From: Globodera rostochiensis
Lineage: Eukaryota > Nematoda > Chromadorea > Rhabditida > Heteroderidae
Direction: 5' to 3'
DNA length: 64,000 nucleotides
Assembly (NCBI GenBank): GCA_018350325.1
Contig: JAEVLN010000013.1
Location: 2,728,124 to 2,792,123, forward strand
Both the position numbers and the translations under genes were made by a program. Position 1 is the first letter of the stretch. Every line of letters begins with the position of its first letter. Below the pieces are notes generated by a model, which ran no database searches, was not told where the DNA came from, and saw only the letters and a list, made by a program, of their open reading frames with translations. Positions 36,116-56,000 of this stretch are shown one piece after another.

Positions 36116-36660
36116 ATGCCAAAGAAAAATCACATTCCTATTCCCAAAAAAATTGACATTGTGGAGGCAAAAAAAAATGGTCAAACTATGCGGTAAAAAC
36201 CCAACTCGTTCCCGGCCAACTCGTTCACTTTTTTAAGTGTTTTTTCGTTATAACTTTTTTCATAGTCGACCAAATCAAACATTTTTGATATCATTCGAAA
36301 GCTTACAACTAGTAGAAGCTTACAAAGGCAAAAGCTAAGCTTTTGGACAATTCTCAAAAAAGTTATGTCCAATTGTAGCCAAAAAACGTTTTTTGGCCAT
36401 AACCTTTTTGAATTTGGCCAATCGCTTAGTTTTTGCTTTCGAAAACTTCTACTAGTTGTAAGCTTTCGAATAATATCAAAAATGTTTGATTTTGTCGACT
36501 TTGAAAAAAGTTATAACGAAAAAACACTTAAAAAAGTGAACGAGTTGGGGGTGAACGAGTTGGCCGGGAACGAGTTGGGTTCCGTCCAAACTATGCGCGG
36601 AAAAAAGTTTATGCGTTTTTTGAAAACCTTAAAAATATGCTCGGTATTTAACGCATTCAA
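36116..36660 (+). pseudogene. broken Tc1-like transposase N-terminus
   Basis: ATG 36116 begins MPKKNHIPIPKKIDIVEAKK, reminiscent of the N-terminal helix-turn-helix of Tc1 transposases. The frame is cut after NGQTMR by the 396-bp foldback. Beyond it the duplicated target restores [12 protein letters not shown] in an open frame that fades out. No catalytic DDE region is visible, so this is a remnant. Confidence 0.5.
36192..36587. mobile_element. foldback element, 396 bp, 9-bp TSD, inserted in a transposase frame
   Basis: Subterminal repeats CCAACTCGTTC (left) and GAACGAGTTGG (right) flank a palindrome with a GTTATAACGAAAAAACACTT-type stem. Termini are GGTAAAAACCC and GGGTTCCGTCC. The exact 9-bp repeat AAACTATGC lies at 36183-36191 and 36588-36596. 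The core (36424-36527) is clearly homologous to 5369-5467 in the MAM gene. Confidence 0.85.
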
Positions 36661-36700
36661 CTTTTTTTTCGGTACAGTTACATAACTTTGGATACTGAGC

Positions 36701-37747
36701 AAAAAAGATAACTGCACTAACCTTTCATTCTCGCTCTGTTGCACTGTTTCTCGCTTTCAATAAGCATAGAATTGTTTGCTTCTCGTCTTCCCTATACTTT
36801 GTCGCTTAATTTCTCTGTGTTTCATTTCGCTGTGTCCTTCTTACTTTTCTCTTCTCTAAATGGTTCTCCCGTCTCCTCTTGCCCTATTTTTTTAGAGGGT
36901 CATTTCATTGAGTGAGTGTGTCTGCGTAGGAAATATATAGATGAAGACGATCGATCTCTTCAATAACAGACGACAAGCAAGAAATCGTCTAGGGTGGACT
37001 TGTTGTGTTTATTCTAATTTAATTGTTGTACAAAATATTCTTTTAGTTTAATCCAAGCCTTCCAAATAGTTTCAACATATTCGACAATTTTATTTTCTGA
37101 ACATCTTACTGCTGGATTCTTCGTGAAAGTTTTAAAAAGGTATACACATTTAAATAATTGGTAATAGTTTGGCTGCTCCCCTCCTCCGCCATTTTTTCGG
37201 TAGTGAAACTGGTGCTCCACCTTTTTCTGGAAAAAAAATTATTACAACGTTAAAGGGGTTTTAGGGGGGGGGGGCATAAATCCTAATTTGATCCATTTCG
37301 GCTCCGAATTCGACATTTTTTTAAAAATTTATTTTAGCCGCAAAATATTCGAAACGCGCAAAATTACAAAGAAATGGCACGTAATCTCGAATTCATTCGT
37401 TTTGAATGATTTTAGGCCAAAATTGATTTCGGGAATTTGGATTTGACTAATGCTCAAATTGTTCTAATTAGCCTAAAAATCTTTTGGGACCGTAAAAATG
37501 TGTTGGGACGCGTTCATACTATACCGAATAATTCAAAAGTTAATTTAAAATGCCTTTTAGGTATCATATCGTCAAAAATTGCCCTGTTTCGAGGAATTCA
37601 TCGTTGTTTTCTTTTAGTTTTTTTTACGCATACCATCAACATTAAGGTAGCTTTATTCAAAAAATTTTGGTAATTTATACATGTATTTCTTTAGTCGAAA
37701 CTTGAAATTCGTTCTTTCATTCCAAAACAAAACTTGAACAAATACTT
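36701..37747. other. intergenic region upstream of PRRC2
   Basis: No gene recognised. Pyrimidine-rich and AT-rich sequence, a poly-G run at 37265-37274, and at 37280-37440 a degenerate copy of the repeat that carries the CCAAAATTGATTT...TTGAATGATTT core. It presumably contains the PRRC2 promoter. Confidence 0.4.
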
Positions 37748-46828
<9,081 letters not shown>

Positions 46829-47169
46829 AATATGTTGATGTAAATCTTCCTTCAACTCATCATGGATCCCGATTCCTTTATGAACCGTTCCAATTCTCAA
46901 AACTCAACATCGGATCACCGCATCAGTTCCTTCCGTTCTCTTTGCTTTGATGTATTTTCATTTTAACTGATTATTTTCGTTTTGTAATTCTGAAATCTTT
47001 GTGGGATTTAAATTGTTTTTTCATCGACATCATTGAGCAACATACTCTTCTGATAATTTGGTCCTAGTTTGATCACATCTGATTGACATATTATTTGGAC
47101 ATCCATTTGTGTGGTGTAAAACACTAATCAAATCGGAGTTTGGTCTTTGGGTCATCGTCATCAACGATT
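46829..47169. other. convergent gap PRRC2 / RMDN
   Basis: AT-rich 3' flanks of two convergent genes. No RNA gene or repeat was recognised. Confidence 0.5.
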
Positions 47170-50100
47170 CTATTTGCTGAGTTTCTTCACAAGTTGCTTT
47201 GCCTCCTTCAAATACTCCGACTCTTCCTCTACATTTTCATCTCCACATGAGTTCGCTGCCACTGCCTTTTCTAGATGGAGCAACGCGCTCTTTTTGTCGC
47301 CTTTCGCAAGATAGGCTTTGCCCAAGAACAACAAATTCTCCAACCACTCAGGCTTGTGTTGAGTAACGGCGAGAAAGTCCTTAACACGGGAGGATGGGAT
47401 AATTTGAAAGTGGGGGGGGGGAAGCATTTAATACGGCAATGGCCTCGTCGTAAGTGCCCTCGGGAGGGTTGCCGTAAAGGGCAGAGGCGGCCTTGCGTTC
47501 GAGCCACGAGAGTCCGGCCACCGAATAAGCAAAGCGTCCGCGCATATGCAAAAGCTAAAAAAACAAAAACTGTTGAGTAAAAATGCTGCAAATCTCATTA
47601 AAAAACTTTATGAGAAGCTAAGTGAAATCACTTACCGTAGTCTCCTCCGGGTTAATAGCCAACGCTTTGTTCAGCAAGTCCTTAAAACATTAGTAAACAA
47701 ATGAAGCGTCTCATCGCATCCGACCTTAAAAAGGTTGCCCTGTTCGATTCTCTCTTTGGTCGCCAGAAAATCGGTGCGAGATCCGGTAACGGCGGCCATC
47801 CATTTGACGACGTTGAATTCGTCCTCGCGCATTTCATAGGCTGCGGTTGCATAACGATGGGCTACATAAAATCGAAATGTTCGGAGTCTAAAAGAGGGGG
47901 GGGGGAGGGGACCTTCATCGAGAAATTCCTTTTTCTTTGGATTTTTCGGCTCCAGCAATGACGCCATTTGGTGACATGCGCGCGCTAAAGCTTTTTTGGT
48001 TTTCCCAAGGCCTTGTAAACCCACCCAATCGCCATAAGAATTCGGGATCCGATTCCCTATTCGCCTAAACAAAGAAACAAACATTAAAAGTTTGCAGGGC
48101 GGTGGACAAACCTTCACTAGTTCGTCGTACGCCTCGCTGTGTTTGCCCGTCTCGTGCAGTCGATCGAAATGTTCTAACTGAAACTTGGACATTAGCCCCA
48201 CGGTGCCCCGGTCAAACTGACCATCATTTTCGTATTTGGACTTTTTTGACGAAATATGTGTTGTTAAGGAAAAAATTTTCAAAATTCTATAGTTAGTTGG
48301 CCAAAATAGTGTGAAATAATAAAAATAGTGGCCAAGCCTATGACTATGGACAGGAAAAAGGGAGAGGACGACAGCGGTTGGGGAGAGGAATTTGAACCCA
48401 ACGATGGAGAGTTAAGTTACACTTTTATTGAACATTTCGAAAATTAGCGGAGTTTAGCAAGAATAAAAAGGGGGAACGACTGAAATGGCCGAATCGGACG
48501 GCTTGAAGGAATGGATGAACGAACGGCGGGTGTTGTGTATGTAAGCAAATTTCTGCTGGGTCTGTAGGATCATTTCACCGTCATCCAAAAATTAAACATT
48601 CACATAAACTTTTCATAACTATTCTTGAAAAGAAATAATGGGGAATTTTTGATCTAATATATGAAGGCATTTCAGATTTTGTGTCCTTTGTTGCTGGGTG
48701 AATGAACAAAATCCAATTAAAAACTTGATCATGAGGGGAAATGTAAAGGTGAAAGAAAGTGATTGATGGGTAGGGGCGGGTAAGGGCCGCTGAACGAATG
48801 GTTGGGGTGGAGAACAAAGGCGAGGGGGGGGGGGAATGGATTTGCAGGCAAAAAGTGTAATGATTCAAAAAGGAAGGCAGAAATTGGCCAAAGTTCGTCT
48901 TGTGGGGTGTAATGCCAACACATTACAAAGCAAATTTTAAAAATTTCATAGCCAAATCTCACATATTCTCGTTCCGCAGCGGCAGCCGTCACTTTGGGTC
49001 TTTCCATTTTGCTGGACGACCTGCAGTAAAAATAAATAAAGATGAACATAACAACGACTGTTATGAAATAGTGATCAAAGCGCAAATAAATATATTAAAA
49101 AGTTGGTTGGAATCAATTTTTTAAATCAACTAATTTCAATTTCGAGCTATATATGTCAGGTGATCTCATAAAAGATTTGGGTCTGATTTCTCTAAGCAAA
49201 GTTAGAGCCTTAACCTGCATTGGAAAAGCGGAGCCGTGAAAAACTTGAAGAAACCAAGAGAAAAAGTGGAACCGGACAACAGTGGCTCAGAAATTCCGAA
49301 CCCCGAATCCAAATACGGACATTTGGTCGAATAAATCCCCCCCCCCATTTGAAAGAACTTAAAAAACAATTCAAAATGGAAGAATAACGGAAAAGAAACG
49401 ACAGGCACGTAGCCAGGAGGGGGGGGCATGCCCATACATTAAATAGTGGGGGGTCGACCCCCCCCCCCCGAATTTTGATTGCAAATCCCTTAACAAATTG
49501 AGTCAAAAAATTCAAAATTTTCTCTTGGCGGCGCCTACCGGCACCGCCGAGCCTTCCCATTGCCAAAAAACTAAAAAAGTGCCGAAATAACTTTTTAACC
49601 TGGGAGGGGGGGGGGGGGAGTGTTCGACCAAATGTTCGAATTCGGGCTCGGAATTTGCAAAAATTAGCAATCTGGTTATACGCCTGCAAATATAGGACAA
49701 AAAGAATGCATTATTTCGTGCATTTGTTATGCAATAAATGGTTTTTTTGAAAAAAATTGAGTTTATAACAATTGTTCGAATTCGGGTTCGGGGCTCGGAA
49801 GGAGTTCATATTCGGAATCTACGGCCCCGAAAACCCCAAGAACATCATTTTCTCGATTCTGAAAATCAAATTTTTTACATTCGCAATTCTTTACCATTGC
49901 CAATTTTCTTAGTCTTTCACAGGTCATAAACTCAGTTAACGCCGGCCGAAAATTTTGCAAAATTATCCTTTTTGTGGTAAAATGTTTTCATTTCAAGATT
50001 ATTCCTCAAAACATTCATATTTCGCAGACTATTTTCTATCCCAAGGAAATTGCATCAAGTGCTACTCGACAGGGACGTAACCGCCCCCCCCCCTTTGGTT

Positions 50101-50827
50101 ACATTCCGCTACCTGACGAAGGCTTACTTAATGGAGCTCGGATTTGTACGAGTTCCTCCCCCCTCCAAATTTCGAATCCCTTCGACATACCGGAAAAAGT
50201 CCGGGTCGTCCACCGCATCGGCGTACTCCCCCTCCGAAACACTATTCACCGACTTTACTCTCCCAATGCCAATTCGTTGGGAGTCTTGGGCACTGTTCGA
50301 AAAAAGTCCGGCCCGACTTTCTGCGATTCGCCTCTCAAGCAAATTGACGATATTACGCAAACCGACGATCTCCGACCTTTTTGTGGAAGTTTCACTTTGT
50401 CTCGATGTAGAAAGTAAAATTTTTTTGAATGCTCAGAAACGAATATTTTCTTATTTTGACGAACTTTTATTTGGGAATTACTATGGTTGGACAAAACCGG
50501 GTTATCCGGCTGTTTTCGGAAATTTTTTAGGTAAAATTATCCGGGTCTTGGACCAACCCAACCAAATTACCCGGTATCCGGGTGTTTTTGAGCTACCCGG
50601 TATCCGGGGACCCGGATAATACCGGTTTTGTCCAACCCTAGGAATTACCTTAATGAAAGCACCGATTGCGAATTTTCCCTCTGCAATTCTTGGAGTTTTC
50701 TCGTCAATTTGGCACATTTTCTGTACAAAAGGGCGATTATGCCGGCCTGAATGGTTGTCACGACGCCAGCAGCGGCGACAACAATGATAATAGTGCCAGT
50801 GCCAACTACAGCCGATTTTGAATCCAT
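47170..50827 (-). CDS. RMDN-type (regulator of microtubule dynamics) membrane TPR protein
   Basis: RMDN proteins are TPR adaptors; RMDN2/3 types are membrane-anchored and RMDN3 bridges ER and mitochondria. ATG 50827 starts [20 protein letters not shown]; a transmembrane helix follows, then a coiled coil ([15 protein letters not shown]). A donor in phase with an acceptor near 50400 joins exon 2, [18 protein letters not shown] and [17 protein letters not shown]. An intron of about 1.8 kb leads to [33 protein letters not shown], then [81 protein letters not shown] and [20 protein letters not shown], ending VKKLSK at 47170-47172. The TPR part is clear; joining the membrane exon to it rests on matching phases and on RMDN2/3 architecture. 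A shorter cytosolic form from ATG 48192 is possible. Confidence 0.8.
49390..49900. repeat. hAT-like and foldback-like fragments in the RMDN intron
   Basis: GGCACGTAGCCAGGAGGGGG at 49403 resembles a hAT-like family end, followed by poly-G/poly-C and the GGCGGCGCCTACCGGCACCG hairpin near 49528. The GAATTCGGGTTCGGGGCTCG motif of the other dispersed family occurs near 49780. Both are truncated. Confidence 0.6.
50482..50640. mobile_element. 159-bp palindromic MITE with 8-bp TSD
   Basis: Ends are inverted repeats (GGTTGGACAAAACCGG at the left, CCGGTTTTGTCCAACC at the right) around short ACCCGGTATCCGGG-type repeats. The exact direct repeat GGAATTAC lies at 50474-50481 and 50641-50648. Eight bases and a TAGGGTTGG-like end suggest a hAT-derived MITE. 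It lies in the first intron of the RMDN-like gene. Confidence 0.82.
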
Positions 50828-51489
50828 TGAAATTAATGTGAGGAAATTAGAAGAAGAAATATGATAAAATTTAAATGGCACGCCATTCCGTCAATGGTGA
50901 ACACTTCGATAACAAATATAATGATTGACGCCAGATTTAAATTGAATGACGGCAATTAAGTGGTGCCTTGCCCTCTTCTTGCCTCTCCCTACCGAATTAA
51001 GTGGAATTTGGAGAATTTTGGAAAAAAATAATTTGATAATTATTTTTCACTAACTTTCATCTTTGCTTGATGAAAATTCTAGAAAATTTGAGCCTTCCAA
51101 TGGTGTCATTTGAAAGCTGATTTTTATAAAATATGTTCTAGCAAGAAAGTACCTATAAACATAAAATCCCAGCTCTACTGATTACTCATTTGTTTGATTT
51201 CGAAGCATTTAACGAAAGTTTGATGAAGTGCTTGAGGACTAAAATGCGTTTACTCGATTCATTTATTTAATGTTCTCTATAAAATGACCAATTTTTGTAA
51301 GATTTGGCATAGGTGGCCCCCCTCCTCCATTTGTTTGAGATTCGTAAAGTGAGTTGAACTTGACCAAAAACACGTGTCGAAAGTTGAAGTTGGGACTGTT
51401 CCCATGACGACAGGCGCTGAAAGTGCGAAAATGTTGGTCCGACCGGCTAAGATGGACGAATTCCGGAAAAAGGTGCGTAGATTGGTGGG
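50828..51489. other. intergenic gap upstream of the RMDN-like gene
   Basis: AT-rich. A short open frame at about 51404-51480 ([20 protein letters not shown]) ends in AAAAAG followed by a GTGCGT donor-like sequence right before a minisatellite. It might be a first exon of the large plus-strand gene downstream, but I could not connect it. Confidence 0.35.
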
Positions 51490-52797
51490 GGGATGGATGG
51501 ATTGCCTGCGGGGATGGATGGATTGCCTGCGGGGATGGATGGATTGCCTGCGGGGATGGATGGATTGCCTGCGGGGATGGATGGATTGCCTGCGGGGATG
51601 GATGGATTGCCTGCGGGGATGGATGGATTGCTTGCAGGGATGGATGGATTGCCTGCGGGGATGGATGGATTGCCTGCGGGGATGGATGGATTGCCTGCGG
51701 GGATGGATGGATTGCTTGCAGGGATGGATGGATTGCGGGGATGGATGATGGATTGCCTGCGGGGATGGATGGATTGCTTGCAGGGATGGATGGATTGCGG
51801 GGATGGATGATGGATTGCCTGCGGGGATGGATGGATTGCCTGCGGGGATGGATGGATTGCCTGCGGGGATGGATGGATTGCCTGCGGGGATGGATGGATT
51901 GCCTGCGGGGATGGATGGATTGCTTGCAGGGATGGATGGATTGCGGGGATGGATGATGGATTGCCTGCGGGGATGGATGGATTGCCTGCGGGGATGGATG
52001 GATTGCCTGCGGGGATGGATGGATTGCTTGCAGGGATGGATGGATTGCGGGGATGGATGATGGATTGCCTGCGGGGATGGATGGATTGCCTGCGGGGATG
52101 GATGGATTGCCTGCGGGGATGGATGGATTGCCTTGCGGGGATGGATGGATTGCCTCGGGATGGATGGATTGCCTGCGGGGATGGATGGATTGCTGCGGGG
52201 ATGGATGGATTGCCGCGGGGATGGATGGATTGCCTGCGGGGATGGATGGATTGCCTGCGGGGATGGATGGATTCCTGCGGGGATGGAGGATTTGCTGCGG
52301 GGTGGATGGATTGCCTGCGGGGATGGATGGATTGCCTGCGGGGATGGATGGATTGCCTGCGGGGATGGATGGATTGCCTGCGGGGATGGATGGATTGCCT
52401 GCGGGGATGGATGGATTGCCTGCGGGGATGGATGGATTGCCTGCGGGGATGGATGGATTGCCTGCGGGGATGGATGGATTGCCTGCGGGGATGGATGGAT
52501 TGCCTGCGGGGATGGATGGATTGCCTGCGGGGATGGATGGATTGCCTGCGGGGATGGATGGATTGCCTGCGGGGATGGATGGATTGCCTGCGGGGATGGA
52601 TGGATTGCCTGCGGGGATGGATGGATTGCCTGCGGGGATGGATGGATTGCCTGCGGGGATGGATGGATTGCCTGCGGGGATGGATGGATTGCCTGCGGGG
52701 ATGGATGGATTGCCTGCGGGGATGGATGGATTGCCTGCGGGGATGGATGGATTGCCTGCGGGGATGGATGGATTGCCTGCGGGGATGGATGGATTGG
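51490..52797. repeat. 21-bp minisatellite, about 60 copies (1.3 kb)
   Basis: Units of ATGGATGGATTGCCTGCGGGG with a CTTGCAG variant and a shortened unit that together form a higher-order pattern in the first third. Units near 52130-52300 are degraded by single-base indels. Open frames such as MDGLPAG repeats, or HPSPQAI on the other strand, are consequences of the 21-bp period. Confidence 0.95.
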
Positions 52798-53067
52798 GGC
52801 CAATGGCGCCGCTATGGTGGAAATAGACTCAAATCGTCGGCATTTCATCGGCTCCTCCGCTGACTTTCTGTGTCCATTAGCGCATTTTCTGGCATTCCAT
52901 TGGAGAAAACGTTGACTGAGCATTTACAAATTAGGCTCATTTTTATTTGCCATTTCCTTTTAATAACGGCAATAAATTGGGTCCTCCTCGCCTATGGCAC
53001 TGTCGCTATTAAATTTTGTCGGTCAGTTCGGTCAGCTGAGCGCCGCCGTTACCTCACTTTTCAACAG

Positions 53068-56000
53068 TTTTTCCCCTCCTCCTTTTGGCCCTCCGGCTTT
53101 TGGTCGTTGAACTCTCTTCTCAAAGGCTTTGCGACTTTGACTGCGTCCATGGCCGATGTAACCGCCAGACAAGGCATTTTCTTCATTCTCCCCCGCCCCC
53201 CCTAATTGAAAGTGCCAGAAAATGCGTCTGCGCCTCCGGCTGGACGGGCGCCGACTGCGACCTTTGCCCGGTGCGGGTCCGTTGTCCTGTGGAGGAGCCC
53301 GCGTTGGCTCTCATCCTCCCCCAGGCGGCGCCGATCGAAGCTGTGGCGGGGGTCAACCGATCGGTCGACTTTGTTTCCGCCTTTGGCATTTCATTTCCGA
53401 AGTAAGCAAAGCCTTTCGCTTTGAAATTACACTTTGGCAACAGAGGATGGAATGGCCGTTACAATTGTCTGTTCGGGCCGTCGCTCAGCAAAGGCCGTTG
53501 GGTCAGCCCTTCCCTCGTCCAATGCCCCGTTCCGACAAAGTCTCTGACGGGAAAGTACGCCTTCAGCATGGCCCCCGACGGATCCACCGCTTACATACCC
53601 AACCAAGCGGATGGGGGAACGGTCAGTTGGGAGCGATCGATTGATCGGAAAGATTTGGACAAAAGGAATAGGAAACGATCGATTGATCGGAAAGATTTGG
53701 ACAAAAGGAATAGGAAACAATCGATTGATCGGAAAGATTTGGACAAAAGGAATAGGAAACGATCGATTGATCGGAAAGATTTGGACAAAAGGAATAGGAA
53801 ACAATCGATTGATCGGAAAGATTTGGACAAAAGGAATAGGAAACGATCGATTGATCGGAAAGATTTGGACAAAAGGAATAGGAAACAATCGATTGATCGG
53901 AAAGATTTGGACAAAAGGAATAGGAAACGATCGATTGATCGGAAAGATTTGGACAAAAGGAATAGGAAACAATCGATTGATCGGAAAGATTTGGACAAAA
54001 GGAATAGGAAACGATCGATTGATCGGAAAGATTTGGACAAAAGGAATAGGAAACAATCGATTGATCGGAAAGATTTGGACAAAAGGAATAGGAAACAATC
54101 GATTGATCGGAAAGATTTGGACAAAAGGAATAGGAAACGATCGATTGATCGGAAAGATTTGGACAAAAGGAATAGGAAACGATCGATTGATCGGAAAGAT
54201 TTGGACAAAAGGAATAGGAAACGATCGATTGATCGGAAAGATTTGGACAAAAGGAATAGGAAACGATCGATTGATCGGAAAGATTTGGACAAAAGGAATA
54301 GGAAACGATCGATTGATCGGAAAGATTTGGACAAAAGGAATAGGAAACAATCGATTGATCGGAAAGATTTGGACAAAAGGAATAGGAAACGATCGATTGA
54401 TCGGAAAGATTTGGACAAAAGGAATAGGAAACAATCGATTGATCGGAAAGATTTGGACAAAAGGAATAGGAAACGATCGATTGATCGGAAAGATTTGGAC
54501 AAAAGGAATAGGAAACAATCGATTGATCGGAAAGATTTGGACAAAAGGAATAGGAAACGATCGATTGATCGGAAAGATTTGGACAAAAGGAATAGGAAAC
54601 AATCGATTGATCGGAAAGATTTGGACAAAAGGAATAGGAAACAATCGATTGATCGGAAAGATTTGGACAAAAGGAATAGGAAACGATCGATTGATCGGAA
54701 AGATTTGGACAAAAGGAATAGGAAACGATCGATTGATCGGAAAGATTTGGACAAAAGGAATAGGAAGCTAACAAAAGAATTGACTTACGGTAAATTCAGT
54801 CCCACTTCACTTTGTTCGTCCCCTGCTCGCCCGACGAATGCCGCGGCCGTTGTTTGGGGCCCCTTTGCTTGTGCCTTCACTCGCAATCCGGCAATCTTTG
54901 CGAAGTGACCCCTCCGACGACGGAAAATTCAACGATAGTCAAAGTCGTATCGAACAACAACACTGCAGTGACTTGGGCCACAGAATTTCACCCCTACACC
55001 ACCAAAATTCCAAATTGGGTTGAATATTTTAAGTGCCATTTGAACTAACTGTCTCAATGTCAGAATGAACTCAGTCGGGTAAGCGTCCAGTCGGACATCG
55101 GCGTCGGTCTCACAGTGGACTTGCTGAGTGGGACGCTGAATTGGCCCAGTCCCCTGGGGCGTCTTCGTCCCTATTCTATCGAAGTGCGGCTCAAAACAGC
55201 CGATGGCGCCAATTCTCTGGTCAAGTGGGCGTTGAGAGTGAAGCCGAGCTATTCGGCACAGTTGGACAGAGCGGAATCATTCGCCGAAAAGTTCGTTTTA
55301 TTTAAATTTGACTAAAATGTCCTTTTAGTTCAAACGGTCGAGAAATTACTGGCAGAGTGATCTGGAAGGAGGCAAAGGCCGCGCTCAACGGAAGCATTCC
55401 TCTGCTTTTGCGCATTTTGGCTTCCGAATCGGAACGTCGTTATGTTGTCGAGGACATTATTCTGTGGACAGAACCGTCCGTCGATGGGCAGAAGTTCCGT
55501 CACGTTCTTTACCCCTATTTGGACGCTTCGGAAATAGCAATTGTATGATATGGAAAAGAACTGCTAACTCGCCCAATCTCGAGAACGGAGGGAGTCAATT
55601 CTCGAACCAAATACCTTACAAATTAAGGCGATCAAATGGGAAAGCATTGTTGTGAATGAATGTAAAGAGTTGCCGCATCCATTAAGACCTCTGTCCACCC
55701 CGGGGCGGCTTTTGCGGATTCTCCACAAACTCTGGACGAGACGGATGCCGTCGAGTGGGCACAGCAACGGGTGGCGGTGGGAGGATTCGACGCGGAATTG
55801 AGTGTTCGAGAAGGCCAATCCTTCGAGCACAATTACTCCCTGCGAATGGCTCCGCTGGGCGGCAATTGCTCGGGCCAATGGCATTTCGAAGTGATCGAGC
55901 CAAGGGAATTGTTCAGCATCGGGCACAGCGCTTTCGAAGTGGGCGGCGTCCTTTTGATGGCCAAATGAAAAGCCTTTCAGAGGGACGGCGAAAATGTTCG

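Larger units (their letters stand above)
35816..36700 (+). mobile_element. Tc1-like element fragment interrupted by a foldback
   Basis: After a TA dinucleotide (35814-35815) the sequence CAGTATCGGACATAAGTATA looks like a Tc1 terminal repeat, and AAAGTATATGCCCAAAA recurs near 36025. A transposase-like N-terminus follows and is cut by the foldback at 36192-36587. The right end was not found. Confidence 0.6.

Noticed and set aside
48341..48545. Small plus-strand frames starting [18 protein letters not shown] and [16 protein letters not shown]
   Set aside because: Possible tiny gene, but no exon join without a stop could be made and it lies within the inferred RMDN intron.
48729..49085. Minus-strand frame with a hydrophobic start ([11 protein letters not shown])
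   Set aside because: Could be an exon of the RMDN-like gene or a small membrane protein, but no start codon or phase-compatible junction was found.
51277..52923. 548-residue minus-strand frame rich in HPSPQAI repeats
   Set aside because: It is the complement of a 21-bp minisatellite; no splice or start context, and the ends are unrelated sequence.
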